DNA of 64,000 nucleotides from Pseudarthrobacter chlorophenolicus A6 (lineage in GTDB: Bacteria; Actinomycetota; Actinomycetes; Actinomycetales; Micrococcaceae): assembly GCF_000022025.1 (NCBI RefSeq), contig NC_011886.1:2707209-2771208 (forward strand). The letters run 5' to 3'. The notes under the pieces are model-generated. The model was not told where the DNA came from. It made no database searches and saw nothing but the letters and a program-made list of their open reading frames with translations. A program made the translations under genes and the position numbers. Positions 30,210 to 40,534 of the stretch are shown one piece after another. How positions within the stretch are numbered: the first letter of the stretch is position 1; the number at the start of each line of letters is the position of its first letter.

Positions 30210-30737
30210 ATGCCAGCCGTAACGCCGATCCGTGCCCTCCAGGGAAGAACCGCCAGTAATGTCGAGAAGGGCTTCGCCAATGGCACAACCAGCCAGGAGG
30301 CCCTGCGACAGACGCAGCTGCGGGCCTTGGGCCCGGGCCGGTTGGCCCCGCATCCCGGAGCGCCGGTTCAGCTCCGGGCCGCGGACGAGGAAGCGGAAGT
30401 CCGGGCCCTTACACGGGGAACAGTGCAGGCTGCCATGGAAGTGCTGGCCGGTATCCGGCCCGTCCACCAACTTGCCCGCCGGCTTGACCCCCGTTGCCTC
30501 GCTGCCCTCCAGCACCGCGCCGCACTGATTCGGAGGGAAATCACCAGGACCGGAAATCCTGCGCTGGGCCGCCTGCACCGCAACTCCATTGTCCGGTCAG
30601 TGCGGATCTGCGAAGTGGCAGAAGGCACCTATGAAGCAAGTGCAGTCGTGGTCGATGACGTACGTGCCCGCGCCGTGGCAATCCGACTGGAGCGCAGCAA
30701 GCAGGTCTGGCGGGTCACGGAACTGGTCATTGGGTGA
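30210..30737 (+). CDS. Rv3235-family protein
   Basis: This 175-residue soluble protein is rich in Arg and Ala. The recognisable part is the second half (AAMEVLAGIRPVHQLARRLDP, then VRICEVAEGTYEASAVV and a final RVTELVIG), which matches the small family named after Rv3235, encoded next to secA in many actinobacteria. Its function is unknown. ATG 30210 follows AAAGGGG. It is 56 bp after the LysM gene and ends convergent with secA across a shared terminator. The first 60 residues look disordered and less conserved. Confidence 0.75.
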   Translation: MPAVTPIRALQGRTASNVEKGFANGTTSQEALRQTQLRALGPGRLAPHPGAPVQLRAADEEAEVRALTRGTVQAAMEVLAGIRPVHQLARRLDPRCLAALQHRAALIRREITRTGNPALGRLHRNSIVRSVRICEVAEGTYEASAVVVDDVRARAVAIRLERSKQVWRVTELVIG

Positions 30738-30762
30738 CTACCCGGAAGACTCCACGGACGAA

Positions 30763-30809
30763 CAGAGGGCAGGGCCCGGGATGCTGCCTCCCGCTGGCCC
30801 TGCCCTCTG
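30763..30809. terminator. Bidirectional terminator between the Rv3235-like gene and secA
   Basis: CAGAGGGCAGGGCC (30763-30776) pairs perfectly with 30796-30809. An inner CGGGA/TCCCG pair lengthens the hairpin. It lies between the convergent ends of the two genes. Confidence 0.88.
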
Positions 30810-30838
30810 GTTACAAGCCCTCGTCCGTGAACGCTGCT

Positions 30839-33589
30839 TTAGCGCCGCTTCTTTTTGGCTGGACGCTTGGCGGCGTCCTTTGCCGCATCCTGCTCTGCCG
30901 CCTTGGCGGGGTTGCCTGAGCGTCCAGTGGAGCGGGTTTCCACCCGGGTCTGGGTGCCACCGCCCTCGCTCGGTGCGGTGTACTGCAGTTGCGCAGGCTT
31001 TTCGGGGGCTTCCAGACCCGCGGCCCGGACCTGCGGCTCAACATGTTCGGTGTGTCCGCCGGCGGCGTCCTCCACCACCACATCCTGGGCCGGAGTCACT
31101 TCGACTTCCAGGTTGAACAGGAACCCGACGCTTTCCTCCCGGATTGCTTCCATCATGCTTTGGAACAGGGTGAAACCTTCGCGCTGATACTCCACCAGGG
31201 GATCGCGCTGGGCCATGGCACGCAGCCCGATGCCTTCCTTGAGGTAGTCCATCTCGTAGAGGTGTTCCTGCCATTTGCGTCCGATAACTGACAGCACGAC
31301 GCGGCGTTCCAGTTCCCGCATGCTCTCGGAGCCGATGCTTTCCTCCCGCGCCTGGTAGACAAGCCGGGCGTCCGAAAGCAGCTCTTCCTTCAGGAACTCC
31401 ACCGTCAGCCGGGACTTTCCTCCGGCTTCTTCAATGATGTCGTCCGCACTCACGCTCACCGGGTACAGCGTCTTGAGGTTGGTCCACAGCTGGTGGAAGT
31501 CCCAGTCGTCGCCGTTGCCTCCGGCGGTGGCGTCGTCGATGAGGGCCATGATGGTGTCCTCGACAAAGAACTGCACCTTTTCGTGCAGGTCGTCACCCTC
31601 GAGGATGCGGCGGCGGTCGCTGTAGATCGCTTCGCGCTGGCGGTTCAGGACGTCGTCGTACTTCAGGACGTTTTTCCGTTGCTCGGCGTTGCGCCCCTCC
31701 ACCTGGCCCTGCGCCGAGGCGATGGCGCGGGATACAAGTTTGGATTCGAGGGCCACGTCGTCAGGAACGGAGCTGTTCATAAGGCGTTCTGCGGCGCCGG
31801 AGTTGAACAGCCGCATGAGGTCGTCGGTCAAGGAAAGGTAGAACCTGGACTCGCCCGGGTCGCCCTGGCGTCCGGAACGGCCGCGGAGCTGGTTGTCGAT
31901 GCGCCGGGACTCATGGCGTTCGGTGCCAAGGACATACAGTCCCCCGAGGTTCAGGACCTCCTCATGCTCATCCTTGACGGCCTGCTTGGCTGCTTCAAGG
32001 GCAGCCGGCCACGCGGACTCGTACTCCTCAGAGTTCTCCTCCGGGTCCAGGCCGCGCTTGGCAAGTTCAGCGACAGCCGTAAACTCGGCATTGCCGCCCA
32101 GCATGATGTCGGTGCCTCGTCCGGCCATGTTGGTGGCCACCGTTACGGCAGCCTTACGGCCGGCCTGCGCAACGATGGCGGCCTCCCGTGCGTGATTCTT
32201 GGCATTCAGGACTTCGTGGCGGATGCCGTCCTTGGCAAGGAGCCGGGAAAGATACTCGCTCTTCTCGACGCTGGTGGTACCCACCAGGACGGGCTGGCCC
32301 TTTTCATGGCGTTCGGCGATATCGCGGACGACGGCATCGAACTTCACTGTTTCGTTCTTGAAGACAAGGTCGGACTGATCGATGCGCTGCATGTCGCGGT
32401 TGGTGGGAATGGCCACGACGCCGAGTTTGTAGGTGCTCATGAACTCGGCGGCTTCGGTCTCGGCGGTGCCGGTCATGCCGGAGAGTTTGCCGTACATGCG
32501 GAAGTAGTTCTGCAGGGTGACGGTGGCCAGGGTCTGGTTCTCCGCCTTGATCTCGACGCCTTCCTTGGCCTCGATCGCCTGGTGCATGCCTTCGTTGTAC
32601 CGGCGGCCGGCAAGGATACGGCCGGTGTGCTCATCAACGATGAGGACCTCGCCGTCCATGATGACGTAGTCTTTGTCCCGCTTGAACAGCTCCTTGGCCT
32701 TGATGGCGTTGTTGAGGAAGCCGATCAGTGGTGTATTGGCGGACTCGTACAGGTTCGAGATGCCGAGGTAATCCTCGACCTTTTCGATGCCGCCCTCCAG
32801 GACGCCGACGGTGCGCTTCTTCTCATCGACTTCGTAGTCCTTTTCGGGCTGCAGCCGCAAAACGACCTTGGCGAATTCGCTGTACCAGCGGTTCGTGTCG
32901 CCCTGGGCGGGCCCCGAGATGATGAGGGGGGTACGGGCTTCGTCAATGAGGATGGAGTCAACTTCATCGACGATGGCGAAGTTGTGTCCACGCTGGACCA
33001 GTTCGTTCCTGTCCCAGGCCATGTTGTCGCGCAGGTAGTCGAAACCGAACTCGTTGTTGGTTCCGTAGGTGATATCCGCCGCGTACTGCTCGCGCCGGAC
33101 CGCAGGGTCCTGGTTGGCAAGGATGCATCCACTGGTCAGCCCGAGGAAGCGGTAGACGCGGCCCATGAGGTCGGACTGGTACTCGGCGAGGTAGTCGTTC
33201 ACGGTGACGACGTGGACACCCTTGCCGGTGAGGGCATTCAGGTAGGCAGGAGCGGTTGCCACCAGGGTCTTGCCTTCACCGGTCTTCATCTCAGCAATAT
33301 TGCCCAGGTGGAGGGCGGCGCCACCCATCAGCTGGACGTCGAAGTGCCGCATTCCAAGGGTGCGCGAGGACGCTTCCCGAACAGCCGCGAAGGCCTCCGG
33401 CAGGAGGTTATCGAGCTTTTCGCCGTCCTGGTGGCGTTCCCTGAGCCGGTCCGTCTCCTCACGGAGCTCGGCATCGGTAAAGGTCTTGAACGAGTCTTCG
33501 AGGGCATTGATGGAGTCGGCATAGTTCCGCAGTTGCCGAAGTGTTTTCTTGTCACCCGTGCGGAGAAGTTTTTCGATAAGTGATGCCAC
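30839..33589 (-). CDS. secA: Preprotein translocase ATPase SecA
   Basis: This 916-residue protein drives preproteins through SecYEG using ATP at the cytoplasmic membrane. Walker A MKTGEGKT lies at about 102-109, the DEAD-like [15 protein letters not shown] near 208, and the preprotein cross-linking, helical wing and scaffold domains ([13 protein letters not shown]) follow. The C-terminus is a Lys/Arg/Ala-rich tail with no zinc-binding Cys motif, as in actinobacterial SecA1. The start is GTG 33589. It heads the minus-strand block containing ycaQ-like, hpf, comF and lpqB-mtrBA, in the order known around Rv3240c-Rv3246c in M. tuberculosis. Confidence 0.97.
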   Translation of the reverse strand: MASLIEKLLRTGDKKTLRQLRNYADSINALEDSFKTFTDAELREETDRLRERHQDGEKLDNLLPEAFAAVREASSRTLGMRHFDVQLMGGAALHLGNIAEMKTGEGKTLVATAPAYLNALTGKGVHVVTVNDYLAEYQSDLMGRVYRFLGLTSGCILANQDPAVRREQYAADITYGTNNEFGFDYLRDNMAWDRNELVQRGHNFAIVDEVDSILIDEARTPLIISGPAQGDTNRWYSEFAKVVLRLQPEKDYEVDEKKRTVGVLEGGIEKVEDYLGISNLYESANTPLIGFLNNAIKAKELFKRDKDYVIMDGEVLIVDEHTGRILAGRRYNEGMHQAIEAKEGVEIKAENQTLATVTLQNYFRMYGKLSGMTGTAETEAAEFMSTYKLGVVAIPTNRDMQRIDQSDLVFKNETVKFDAVVRDIAERHEKGQPVLVGTTSVEKSEYLSRLLAKDGIRHEVLNAKNHAREAAIVAQAGRKAAVTVATNMAGRGTDIMLGGNAEFTAVAELAKRGLDPEENSEEYESAWPAALEAAKQAVKDEHEEVLNLGGLYVLGTERHESRRIDNQLRGRSGRQGDPGESRFYLSLTDDLMRLFNSGAAERLMNSSVPDDVALESKLVSRAIASAQGQVEGRNAEQRKNVLKYDDVLNRQREAIYSDRRRILEGDDLHEKVQFFVEDTIMALIDDATAGGNGDDWDFHQLWTNLKTLYPVSVSADDIIEEAGGKSRLTVEFLKEELLSDARLVYQAREESIGSESMRELERRVVLSVIGRKWQEHLYEMDYLKEGIGLRAMAQRDPLVEYQREGFTLFQSMMEAIREESVGFLFNLEVEVTPAQDVVVEDAAGGHTEHVEPQVRAAGLEAPEKPAQLQYTAPSEGGGTQTRVETRSTGRSGNPAKAAEQDAAKDAAKRPAKKKRR

Positions 33590-33671
33590 GTGAAGATGCT
33601 CCCAGTCTCATGCCGCCGAATTCTGGCGTTTTTAGTCTACGGGAGAGACAACCTGCCGATGCCGGTTTCCC

Positions 33672-34913
33672 TCAGAGCGGATCGGAGTCCGCGTTGCCGA
33701 TGGCCAGCGCCAGGTCCGGCGCGAGGTCGCCGGACGGCCAAACCTCCACGGACTGAAGCCCCAGCCATTCAGCCATGAGGCGCAGTTCCGCGGCAAGTTC
33801 GACGGCGGTGTCCGGCGGGGCGGCCGGCTCGGCAAAAGCGGCCCGGGCCAGCAGTTTTCCGCCTGCGCGGTCGGCTTTCAGGTCCACCCGGGCGACGATG
33901 CCGTCCCGGAGGAGGAAGGGAAGGACGTAGTAGCCGTGCCTCCGCTTGTGTTCGGGCGTGTAGATCTCAATCCGATAATGGAAACCAAAGAGTTCTTCAA
34001 GCCGGCGACGCTCGAACACCAGGGAGTCAAAAGGGCTGAGCAGGGCACGTCCGGTTGCCCGCCGCGGCAGGACAGCATCGGGATGGCGGTAGATATCCCT
34101 GTTCCAGCCCGTGACAGTCACCGGTTCCAAGGCGCCCCGCTCAACCAGTCGCTCCACAGACTGGGCAGTTGCCTTGACGGGTGTCCGAAAATAATCGGCG
34201 AAACACCGGACAGTTCCGATGCCGTGCGCGCGGGCGGCAGCCTCCGTCAGCCGGTCCAGTGCCCCGGCCCGGTCCCGGGCACCCTTGGGGTCCTCCCCCG
34301 CACCCATTCGGGCTTGCGGGAGAATCCTCGCCGTGAGGGTGTACTTCCGCTCGAATTGGTCTGTCCGCGAAGCTGCGGAGACGAGCCCCTCTTCAAAGAG
34401 GTGTTCCAGGACCCTCTTGACGGCGTTCCAGTTCCAGCCCCAGTTGCCTGTCTGCCGTTCTTCCACGTGGCCGATACGGGCGGTCAGTTCGGACGCTGTC
34501 AGCGGACGGCTTCCGGCAAGGGTTGCCAGGATCCGTTCCGATATCGCAGCGCGCTGTTCCTGGTCCATGCCTCCTGCACCAACCCACGCCCGCTTCTGCC
34601 AGAGCAGGAGGTCCGCATGGTGTTCCGGCCGGATGTAGCTGGCCTCGTGCGCCCAATACTCGACCATCCGGCGCGGGTGGACCCCTGACATCCGTTGCAG
34701 AATGCTCCGGTCGTAGTTCCCTAGCCGCGAATAAAAGGGGAGGAAATGGCTCCGCGCCAGGACGTTTACGGAATCGATCTGGACCAGCTGCAAACGGGCA
34801 AAGGTGCGGCCCACCGTCCGCGAAGTTACGGGTCCGGTGGGCCGTCCTTTGTCGAGCCCCTGTGCTGCCAGTGCGATCCGCCGGGCCTGGTTAAGGCTCA
34901 GCGCAGCCGGCAC
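33672..34913 (-). CDS. YcaQ/AlkX-like winged-helix DNA glycosylase family protein
   Basis: This 413-residue protein matches the HTH_42 (YcaQ) family, whose members unhook DNA interstrand crosslinks. Visible motifs are LQLVQIDSVNVLARSH with the catalytic QxD set (QID, near 43-45), HPRRMVEYWAHEASYI, several winged-helix segments and a late SPFDSLVFERRR. Two family branches exist, one of them without proven glycosylase activity, so the repair role is likely but not certain. The start is GTG 34913. It lies 82 bp upstream of secA on the same strand and 32 bp after hpf, probably co-transcribed with hpf. Confidence 0.82.
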   Translation of the reverse strand: MPAALSLNQARRIALAAQGLDKGRPTGPVTSRTVGRTFARLQLVQIDSVNVLARSHFLPFYSRLGNYDRSILQRMSGVHPRRMVEYWAHEASYIRPEHHADLLLWQKRAWVGAGGMDQEQRAAISERILATLAGSRPLTASELTARIGHVEERQTGNWGWNWNAVKRVLEHLFEEGLVSAASRTDQFERKYTLTARILPQARMGAGEDPKGARDRAGALDRLTEAAARAHGIGTVRCFADYFRTPVKATAQSVERLVERGALEPVTVTGWNRDIYRHPDAVLPRRATGRALLSPFDSLVFERRRLEELFGFHYRIEIYTPEHKRRHGYYVLPFLLRDGIVARVDLKADRAGGKLLARAAFAEPAAPPDTAVELAAELRLMAEWLGLQSVEVWPSGDLAPDLALAIGNADSDPL

Positions 34914-34945
34914 GCCAGTCCTCTCTGTTGGTTGCTGCCAGCACC

Positions 34946-35671
34946 CTAAGCGGTAGCCGCAGCATCATCCGAACGGTAGGCAAGGATCTTTTCTTCCACC
35001 ACGGTGTCTCCGGGTTCGCACTCGTGGTCCAGCGTGATTACACCGTAAGTCCAGCCGCGCCGCCGGTACACGACGGACGGGGTATTGGTGGCTTTGTCGA
35101 CGAACAGATAGAAGTCGTGGCCCACGAGTTCCATGTTGTCCACTGCGTCGTCGAGCGTCAGCGACGCTGCCGGGAAGACCTTCCGGCGGATCAGGACGGG
35201 GGAATCACCCGCCGGAATATCGTTGTCCACGTCGTAGGGAGACCTGTCGGCGGATGACGCGCTCGCTTCACTGCGGTGGCTGGCCTCCATGTAAAGGGGC
35301 TCGTGCGCACTGGCCGGTTCGAGGGACGCGGTTGCTTCCCTCACAGCCTTGGGCGTGTGGCGTCCGTGATGGACCTTCTTCCGGTCCTTGGCCCGGCGCA
35401 GGCGTTCAAGCAGCTTGTTGTACGCAAGATCGAAGGCGGCGAACTTGTCTGCAGCGCTGGCTTCGGCGCGGATCACCGGTCCGCGGCCCAGGACTGTCAC
35501 CTCAACGGTCAACTGGTCGCCTGTTTGCCGGGCATTGGTCTCTTTGGAAACCTTGGCATCGACCCGCTGGACTTTGTCCCCCAACGACTCGATCTTTGAG
35601 ATCTTCTCCCCGGCATATTCGCGGAACCGGTCTGACACTGTCAGATTTCGTCCGCTGATCATAAACTCCAT
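34946..35671 (-). CDS. hpf: Ribosome hibernation-promoting factor, long form
   Basis: This 241-residue protein has the N-terminal ribosome-binding domain (EFMISGRNLTVSDRFREYAG, about 1-105, with the RADEAS-like core and RLRRAKDRKK basic patch) and a C-terminal dimerisation domain (about 180-235; NMELVGHDFYLFVDKATN and YGVITL). It pairs 70S ribosomes into inactive 100S dimers in stationary phase. ATG 35671 follows GGAGGG; the frame stays open upstream to 35791 but lacks a better start. The 199-bp upstream gap includes a very AT-rich tract (35830-35850), a plausible promoter element for growth-phase control. Confidence 0.95.
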   Translation of the reverse strand: MEFMISGRNLTVSDRFREYAGEKISKIESLGDKVQRVDAKVSKETNARQTGDQLTVEVTVLGRGPVIRAEASAADKFAAFDLAYNKLLERLRRAKDRKKVHHGRHTPKAVREATASLEPASAHEPLYMEASHRSEASASSADRSPYDVDNDIPAGDSPVLIRRKVFPAASLTLDDAVDNMELVGHDFYLFVDKATNTPSVVYRRRGWTYGVITLDHECEPGDTVVEEKILAYRSDDAAATA

Positions 35672-35870
35672 GGTGCCCTCCAAATGACTTCGGTGACACG
35701 ACGGCGGCGCTTCCCTGGGCCGATCTGCCTGACAGTCGAGCCCCTCTCCGAGCCGCCATCGAAAGGTACATTCTGTCTTGGTACCCACCACCGACGTTAG
35801 TTCATCGTCATCCGTTATTCATCCTTTCCCGGTTTATTTTTTTCTAAGTCGCCGTAGTTTCGCTGCTGGC
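35672..35870 (-). promoter_or_regulatory. hpf upstream region
   Basis: This 199-bp gap lies between comF and hpf on the same strand. It contains an A/T-rich tract near 35830-35850, unusual in this GC-rich window, which could be an UP element or -10 region. I cannot assign exact boxes. Confidence 0.35.
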
Positions 35871-36719
35871 TTAGGATGCGCCGTCCAAGCTGCCCGAGAC
35901 CGGCGGACGCGTTGCGGCGAGGACCACCGCCCCTGCCACCCGGGCCCCGTCGCGGTGCAGTGCACGCGCGGCTTCAGACAGCGTGGAACCCGTGGTGAGG
36001 ACGTCATCGACGATGATGCAGCGGGTCCCCGCAACCGTGCCGCGGGCGCGCCGCCGCACCGCCATGGAGCCCCGGACGCGTCGTGCCCGGTCACCCCTGT
36101 CGAGGCCTTTCTGGCCGCCCGCAGGCCGGATACCTCCGGGGGTGGACTTGGCCAGGACGTCCTGCATAACGGCGCCGGGAAGCTGCCGGACTGCCTCGGC
36201 AAGGAGCAGGTGCACGGGGCTGAACCCCCTTGCCAGATAGGCGGCGGAACTGGTGGGAACCGGAACAAGGACAACATGCTGGCGGTCTCCGGTTGCCGTC
36301 CGCACCGCGTCTGCGAGCGCCCTGCCAAGGCACTTCCGGAGCCGGTGCTGGCCGTGGCGCTTGAAGGACAGCAAAGCCTGCGCGAGTTCTTCCCTGTAGA
36401 CGCCGGCCGCAACCACGGGCAGCAGGATCCTTCCGTCCACATCTGTCAGCGCGGGCGCGGCAGCTTCGGCACGGAACGGTTCAGCAGTGAGCCGGCGTAC
36501 CTGCCGGGAGCAGTGCGGGCAAAGCTGGTGGTCCTCGGCGCCGCAGCCCACACAGTCAGAAGGGATGGCCAGAGCCAGAAGGTCGGCTGCGGCTCCGACC
36601 ACCTGGTCGGCATACCGCAGGAGGACGCTCCGGTGTTCTGATCGGTGCCTCGCTGCTGGTTGGGACGGGAGGAGGTCTGGATCTGCCCGGCCACTGCCGG
36701 GCGTTGATTCGTTGCTCAC
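35871..36719 (-). CDS. comF: ComF family phosphoribosyltransferase-like protein
   Basis: This 282-residue protein has an N-terminal zinc-ribbon (CVGCG and CPHC, near 56-71). A type I phosphoribosyltransferase domain follows with VLVPVPTS, ARGFSPVHLLLAEA and the PRPP-binding CIIVDDVLTTGSTL near 236-249. ComF aids DNA uptake in competent bacteria by acting with the ComFA helicase; in actinobacteria without ComFA its role is unclear. The start is GTG 36719. It lies between hpf and lpqB, as Rv3242c does in M. tuberculosis. Confidence 0.9.
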   Translation of the reverse strand: MSNESTPGSGRADPDLLPSQPAARHRSEHRSVLLRYADQVVGAAADLLALAIPSDCVGCGAEDHQLCPHCSRQVRRLTAEPFRAEAAAPALTDVDGRILLPVVAAGVYREELAQALLSFKRHGQHRLRKCLGRALADAVRTATGDRQHVVLVPVPTSSAAYLARGFSPVHLLLAEAVRQLPGAVMQDVLAKSTPGGIRPAGGQKGLDRGDRARRVRGSMAVRRRARGTVAGTRCIIVDDVLTTGSTLSEAARALHRDGARVAGAVVLAATRPPVSGSLDGAS

Positions 36720-36821
36720 GGCTCAACGATTCCTGCAGCCGGCAGCTAAGGAAAGCAGCGGCAGCGCCTATGTGGACCCAGCCCGCGCCGCGTCACCCCT
36801 GGCCGGCAGGATGTGCAGTCC

Positions 36822-38537
36822 CTACCCCGGGAACGAAGGATCGATGGGACCCTTGATCTGGGGAGACCATCCGTTTCCAAGCCGCTGGAAGATGCCTTCA
36901 GACGATTGCCCGTAAATCTCCTCCGGGCCGTTTCCCGCGCTGAGCGCTACCAGGCCCGGCCAGGGAGCGAGCTGCTGGGGCTGTCCCGAGGTGAGCGAAA
37001 GTAGTTCGGGTGTCACGTTGGCGGCCGCCGCGCCCTTCATGACCACAACCGTTGAGTCGTTGACCCAGGCGCCCTGGTCCGGGTTGCTGTCGGTCGCCAG
37101 GGTAATTGGCTGGGTCAGCTCACGGGGGGTCCCGTCGCCGCCGCGGATGATCCCGGCGACCTGGACCCGGGTCTTGCCGTTCTGCTCGGAAATGACCAGC
37201 GCACGGACGCCCTCCCGGGAAACCCGGAATTCCTTGACGGACCGTCCCGCCAGCCAGGCAGGCGCCAGCGTCACGGACGGTACGGATGCCCCTTCTGCAA
37301 CTCCGGTGGGACGGAAGGCCACCACCTCTGTGGCACCGTTTCCTCCGGGCCCGGCCGACCAGACCCAGTCGTTAAGGCTGAAGGAGGGCCGGCTCAGCGT
37401 ACTCCGGGTAGTCAGGGCCCGGGCCGGCTGGCCCGGATTGATGCTGTACAGGGTTGTTCGGCTCTCGTTGAGGAAGGCAGCGGTCTGGGATACCGGGGAC
37501 TCTGCGGGGAACCGGGGGTCGAGGGCGGAGACGGGCTGCATGTCCGGAAGTGGCGAAATCCTGTTGTTTTCGTAGCGCACCAGTTCATTGCCGCTGACCG
37601 CGATCTGGCGTGAGGGGGCGCTCTTGTCCTGTACCGGCGGGAGGACTGAACCGTTGTCCTCCACCCTCACCAGGTCCTGGTTGGCACGCAGTTCGACATT
37701 GACGACGTCGGGCTGGCTGCGGAACGTCAGCGTGAGCTGCATCTGCATCCGTAGACGGTCCTCCGGGGATGTCTCCGTGAGCTCCTTGGCAGTCAGGTCC
37801 ACCTGCGCGGCTCCCGAGACCACAGGGACGGACTCGCGGGCGAGCTTGATGCCCGACGGGAAGGCACTGGCCACGGCGCCGCGAAGGTAGGGGGCCGGCC
37901 CCGCCAGCAGCGCACTTGTCATGGCCTTGACCGTCTTGTTCCTGATGAACCAGCGGACGTCGGGGACCGCATACGTGAACGTGGGGTCGTAGAAGTAGAT
38001 GGGGTACGCACCGTAGATCACTTTGAAGGTTTCCTCGGCGATGGCGGTCCCGTCCGGTATTGCCGAGATACGCCATTCCCCGTCCACCTGGGTAACCGTA
38101 ACGGGGATCCGTTCCACGGTGCCTTCCGGGGACTGGGTGGTGATGCCGTCGGCGTCGACGGTGTAGGCCACGTCCAATTCATAGTTGTAGACGTTTTCGG
38201 TGCCCGTGGCCACCACCCGCGCATCCCGGTAGACCAAGGCCCGCTGATCCGGTTTCCAGGACACGGACGAGGCCTGCGTGAGGTACTGCCGGGCCACCGC
38301 GTAATCGTCCTCGTAACCGCTGCCGGCGCGGTAGAAGTAGTCAATGATGGTTTCCGGTGACGCGCCCGGTTGCGGTGCTGCCGGGAGGAAGACCGGCGCG
38401 TTCAGGTTGCCGGCGCTGCCTTCGCTGCTCTTGCCGACCGGTCCCGAGATGGGGATCCGGGCGCAGCCTGCCAGCACCACCACCAGCAGCGCCAGCAGGA
38501 AAGCACCAAGCTGTGCCGGACGGCCGCGGCCGGTCAT
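36822..38537 (-). CDS. lpqB: MtrAB-associated lipoprotein LpqB
   Basis: This 571-residue lipoprotein has a signal peptide with lipobox LAGC, lipidated at Cys 25. A GerMN-like domain follows (about 190-310), and a beta-propeller-type C-terminal half is visible as repeated WSAGP and [18 protein letters not shown] segments. LpqB binds the sensor MtrB outside the membrane and tunes MtrA phosphorylation. ATG 38537 follows AAGGAG and overlaps the mtrB stop by 4 bp. Length and order mtrA-mtrB-lpqB are those of the family. Confidence 0.95.
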   Translation of the reverse strand: MTGRGRPAQLGAFLLALLVVVLAGCARIPISGPVGKSSEGSAGNLNAPVFLPAAPQPGASPETIIDYFYRAGSGYEDDYAVARQYLTQASSVSWKPDQRALVYRDARVVATGTENVYNYELDVAYTVDADGITTQSPEGTVERIPVTVTQVDGEWRISAIPDGTAIAEETFKVIYGAYPIYFYDPTFTYAVPDVRWFIRNKTVKAMTSALLAGPAPYLRGAVASAFPSGIKLARESVPVVSGAAQVDLTAKELTETSPEDRLRMQMQLTLTFRSQPDVVNVELRANQDLVRVEDNGSVLPPVQDKSAPSRQIAVSGNELVRYENNRISPLPDMQPVSALDPRFPAESPVSQTAAFLNESRTTLYSINPGQPARALTTRSTLSRPSFSLNDWVWSAGPGGNGATEVVAFRPTGVAEGASVPSVTLAPAWLAGRSVKEFRVSREGVRALVISEQNGKTRVQVAGIIRGGDGTPRELTQPITLATDSNPDQGAWVNDSTVVVMKGAAAANVTPELLSLTSGQPQQLAPWPGLVALSAGNGPEEIYGQSSEGIFQRLGNGWSPQIKGPIDPSFPG

Positions 38538-40534
38538 GGGTTCTCCTTCGTTGTCGGCAGCGGTGCCAACCGCGCCGCTCCGGTTTCCAGGACCAGGATG
38601 TTCCTGGTGTCGGGTTCCCGGGGAACGCTGCCCGGTTCGCCGGTGGTGATGTTGTCTTCGGGTTCGAGCTGGACCGGCGAGTTGCCGATCTCCTCGCCTT
38701 GGCGCAGCGGCAGGGTAAGCCGGAAGTTCGCTCCGCTGCCTTTCCTCCCCCAGGCCTGCAGCCAGCCGTTGTGGAGCTTGGTGTCCTCCGCGGCAATGGA
38801 CAGCCCCAGGCCGCTGCCACCGGTGGTGCGGGCGCGGGCAGGGTCTGCTCGCCAGAACCGGTCGAAGACCCGGGCCGCTTCGGACGGTTCCATGCCGATG
38901 CCGTGGTCACGGACAGCGATGCCGACGGCGGTTTCGCTGGCTGCCACGGTAACGGTCACCGGCCGGCCCTCGCCGTGTTCGACGGCGTTCAGGATCAGGT
39001 TCCGGAGGATCCTGTCGATCCGGCGCGCGTCCATGTCCACCACGATGGCGCCGGCGGGGGCACTCAGAACGATCTCTGAGCCGTACTCCGCGGCCACGGG
39101 CGACGCGCCCTCGATGACGTGGGCGATCACTTGGAGGATATCTTCCGGTTCGGCGTCCAGCACCGCCACGCCGGCGTCGAAGCGGGAGATCTCCAGCAGG
39201 TCCGAGAGCAGCGACTGGAACCGCTCCACCTGGTTGTAGAGCAACTCGGCGGACCGTTTGTTGATGGGGTCGAAATCGTCACGGGCGTCATACAGCACTT
39301 CGGCCGCCATCCTGACCGTGGTCAAGGGAGTGCGCAGTTCGTGGGATACATCGGACACAAAGCGCTGCTGCATCTGCGAAAGGGTGGCCAGCTGGGTGAT
39401 TTGCTCCTGCAGGCTGGCAGCCATGTGGTTGAAGGAGGCGCCCAGCCGGGCCACCTCGTCCTCGCCACGGACCACCATCCGTTCCTGCAGCTGCCCGGCG
39501 GCCAGCTTCTCCGACACCATCGCCGCGTGGCTGACCGGGCTCACCACGTTGCGTGTGACGTACCAGGCCACGGCACCGATCAGGAGCACCAGCACAGCGC
39601 CGCCGGCCCAGAGGACGCTCTGGATCTCGTCCAGCGTCTGCTGCGCAGTATTAAGGTCATAAATCAGATACAGCTCATAGACCGTGCCGTTGAAGGTCAC
39701 CTTGTTACCGACTGCGATGCCTGGCCGGTCCTCCGTGCCCACGGGGATCACGGTGGACGCCCAGTACTGGTCTTTGCCGGACTCCTGCACCGCCTTGCGG
39801 AGCTCAGGCGGGATGACACTGACTGTCAGCTGGTCCGATGCCCGGGATTCCACCCAGCGGTTCCGTGGTTTGGTCTGCTCCGGCATGGCTTCGAAGACGT
39901 AGCGGCGCTGGATCACGGAGCCACGGCCCTCCACGGCGTTCAGGGTGTCGTAGACCAGGGTGATGACGCTTGACTGGTCGGTGACCTGGGCGCCGTCGAA
40001 CGTCTCCTGGACCTGCTTGACGTTGTACCGGGTTTCCGATTCGGCCTGCGTGAGCCGTTCCTGGAAGAGGTTGTTGGCGATCTGGTTCGACAGGTAGGCG
40101 CCAACTACGGCGAACGACGTGACTGCCAGAAGCAGTGTGGTGAGGACTGTCCTGAACTGCAGGGATCGGCGCCAACGCTTGTGCAGTGCGTGTCCGACGT
40201 AACGCAGGGCCGGCAGGAAGCGGAGGATGCCGGTCTTTACGAGCCTGGCCACCCTGAGGCTGACAATGACGGCACGCCGCTGCCAAATCCGCACGCGGAA
40301 GGCGAACTGTCTGAATCCGGGGCTCATGGCGTCCGTGTGCTCCGGCGCCGGGTGGTGCTGCGCGGTTTGATGGTGCTGCGGCTCGTTGCGCGGCTCCAGT
40401 TGTTGGTGCGGCTCTACCACGGCACGCTGTTCCGAGTCCGCTGCTTCTCCCGGGGTCGCCTGGGCGGGGACGCCGGACCGGCGTTCCCCGTCGGAGGAAG
40501 CGGGGTCAGGCCCCTGCTTTGTAGCCGACACCAC
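38534..40534 (-). CDS. mtrB: Sensor histidine kinase MtrB
   Basis: This 666-residue kinase has membrane helices at about 133-155 and near 305-330 flanking an extracytoplasmic sensor domain. HAMP, a dimerisation domain with acceptor His in [13 protein letters not shown], and a HATPase domain ([25 protein letters not shown]) follow. It phosphorylates MtrA in response to cell-wall or osmotic state. Roughly the first 70 residues form a Gln/His/Pro-rich cytoplasmic extension. The start is GTG 40534, giving a 29-bp overlap with the end of mtrA; ATG codons further in would shorten the extension. The mtrA-mtrB-lpqB cluster is one operon. Confidence 0.95.
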   Translation of the reverse strand: MVSATKQGPDPASSDGERRSGVPAQATPGEAADSEQRAVVEPHQQLEPRNEPQHHQTAQHHPAPEHTDAMSPGFRQFAFRVRIWQRRAVIVSLRVARLVKTGILRFLPALRYVGHALHKRWRRSLQFRTVLTTLLLAVTSFAVVGAYLSNQIANNLFQERLTQAESETRYNVKQVQETFDGAQVTDQSSVITLVYDTLNAVEGRGSVIQRRYVFEAMPEQTKPRNRWVESRASDQLTVSVIPPELRKAVQESGKDQYWASTVIPVGTEDRPGIAVGNKVTFNGTVYELYLIYDLNTAQQTLDEIQSVLWAGGAVLVLLIGAVAWYVTRNVVSPVSHAAMVSEKLAAGQLQERMVVRGEDEVARLGASFNHMAASLQEQITQLATLSQMQQRFVSDVSHELRTPLTTVRMAAEVLYDARDDFDPINKRSAELLYNQVERFQSLLSDLLEISRFDAGVAVLDAEPEDILQVIAHVIEGASPVAAEYGSEIVLSAPAGAIVVDMDARRIDRILRNLILNAVEHGEGRPVTVTVAASETAVGIAVRDHGIGMEPSEAARVFDRFWRADPARARTTGGSGLGLSIAAEDTKLHNGWLQAWGRKGSGANFRLTLPLRQGEEIGNSPVQLEPEDNITTGEPGSVPREPDTRNILVLETGAARLAPLPTTKENP

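Noticed and set aside
31493..33583. A 696-codon open frame on the plus strand opposite secA
   Set aside because: It mirrors secA codons in the opposite strand, a common effect of high third-position GC; its translation shows no family motif and secA is certain.
35631..35645. Perfect palindrome TCTGACA-C-TGTCAGA
   Set aside because: It lies inside the hpf coding region, where the bases encode conserved residues (TVSDRF), so chance is the simpler explanation.
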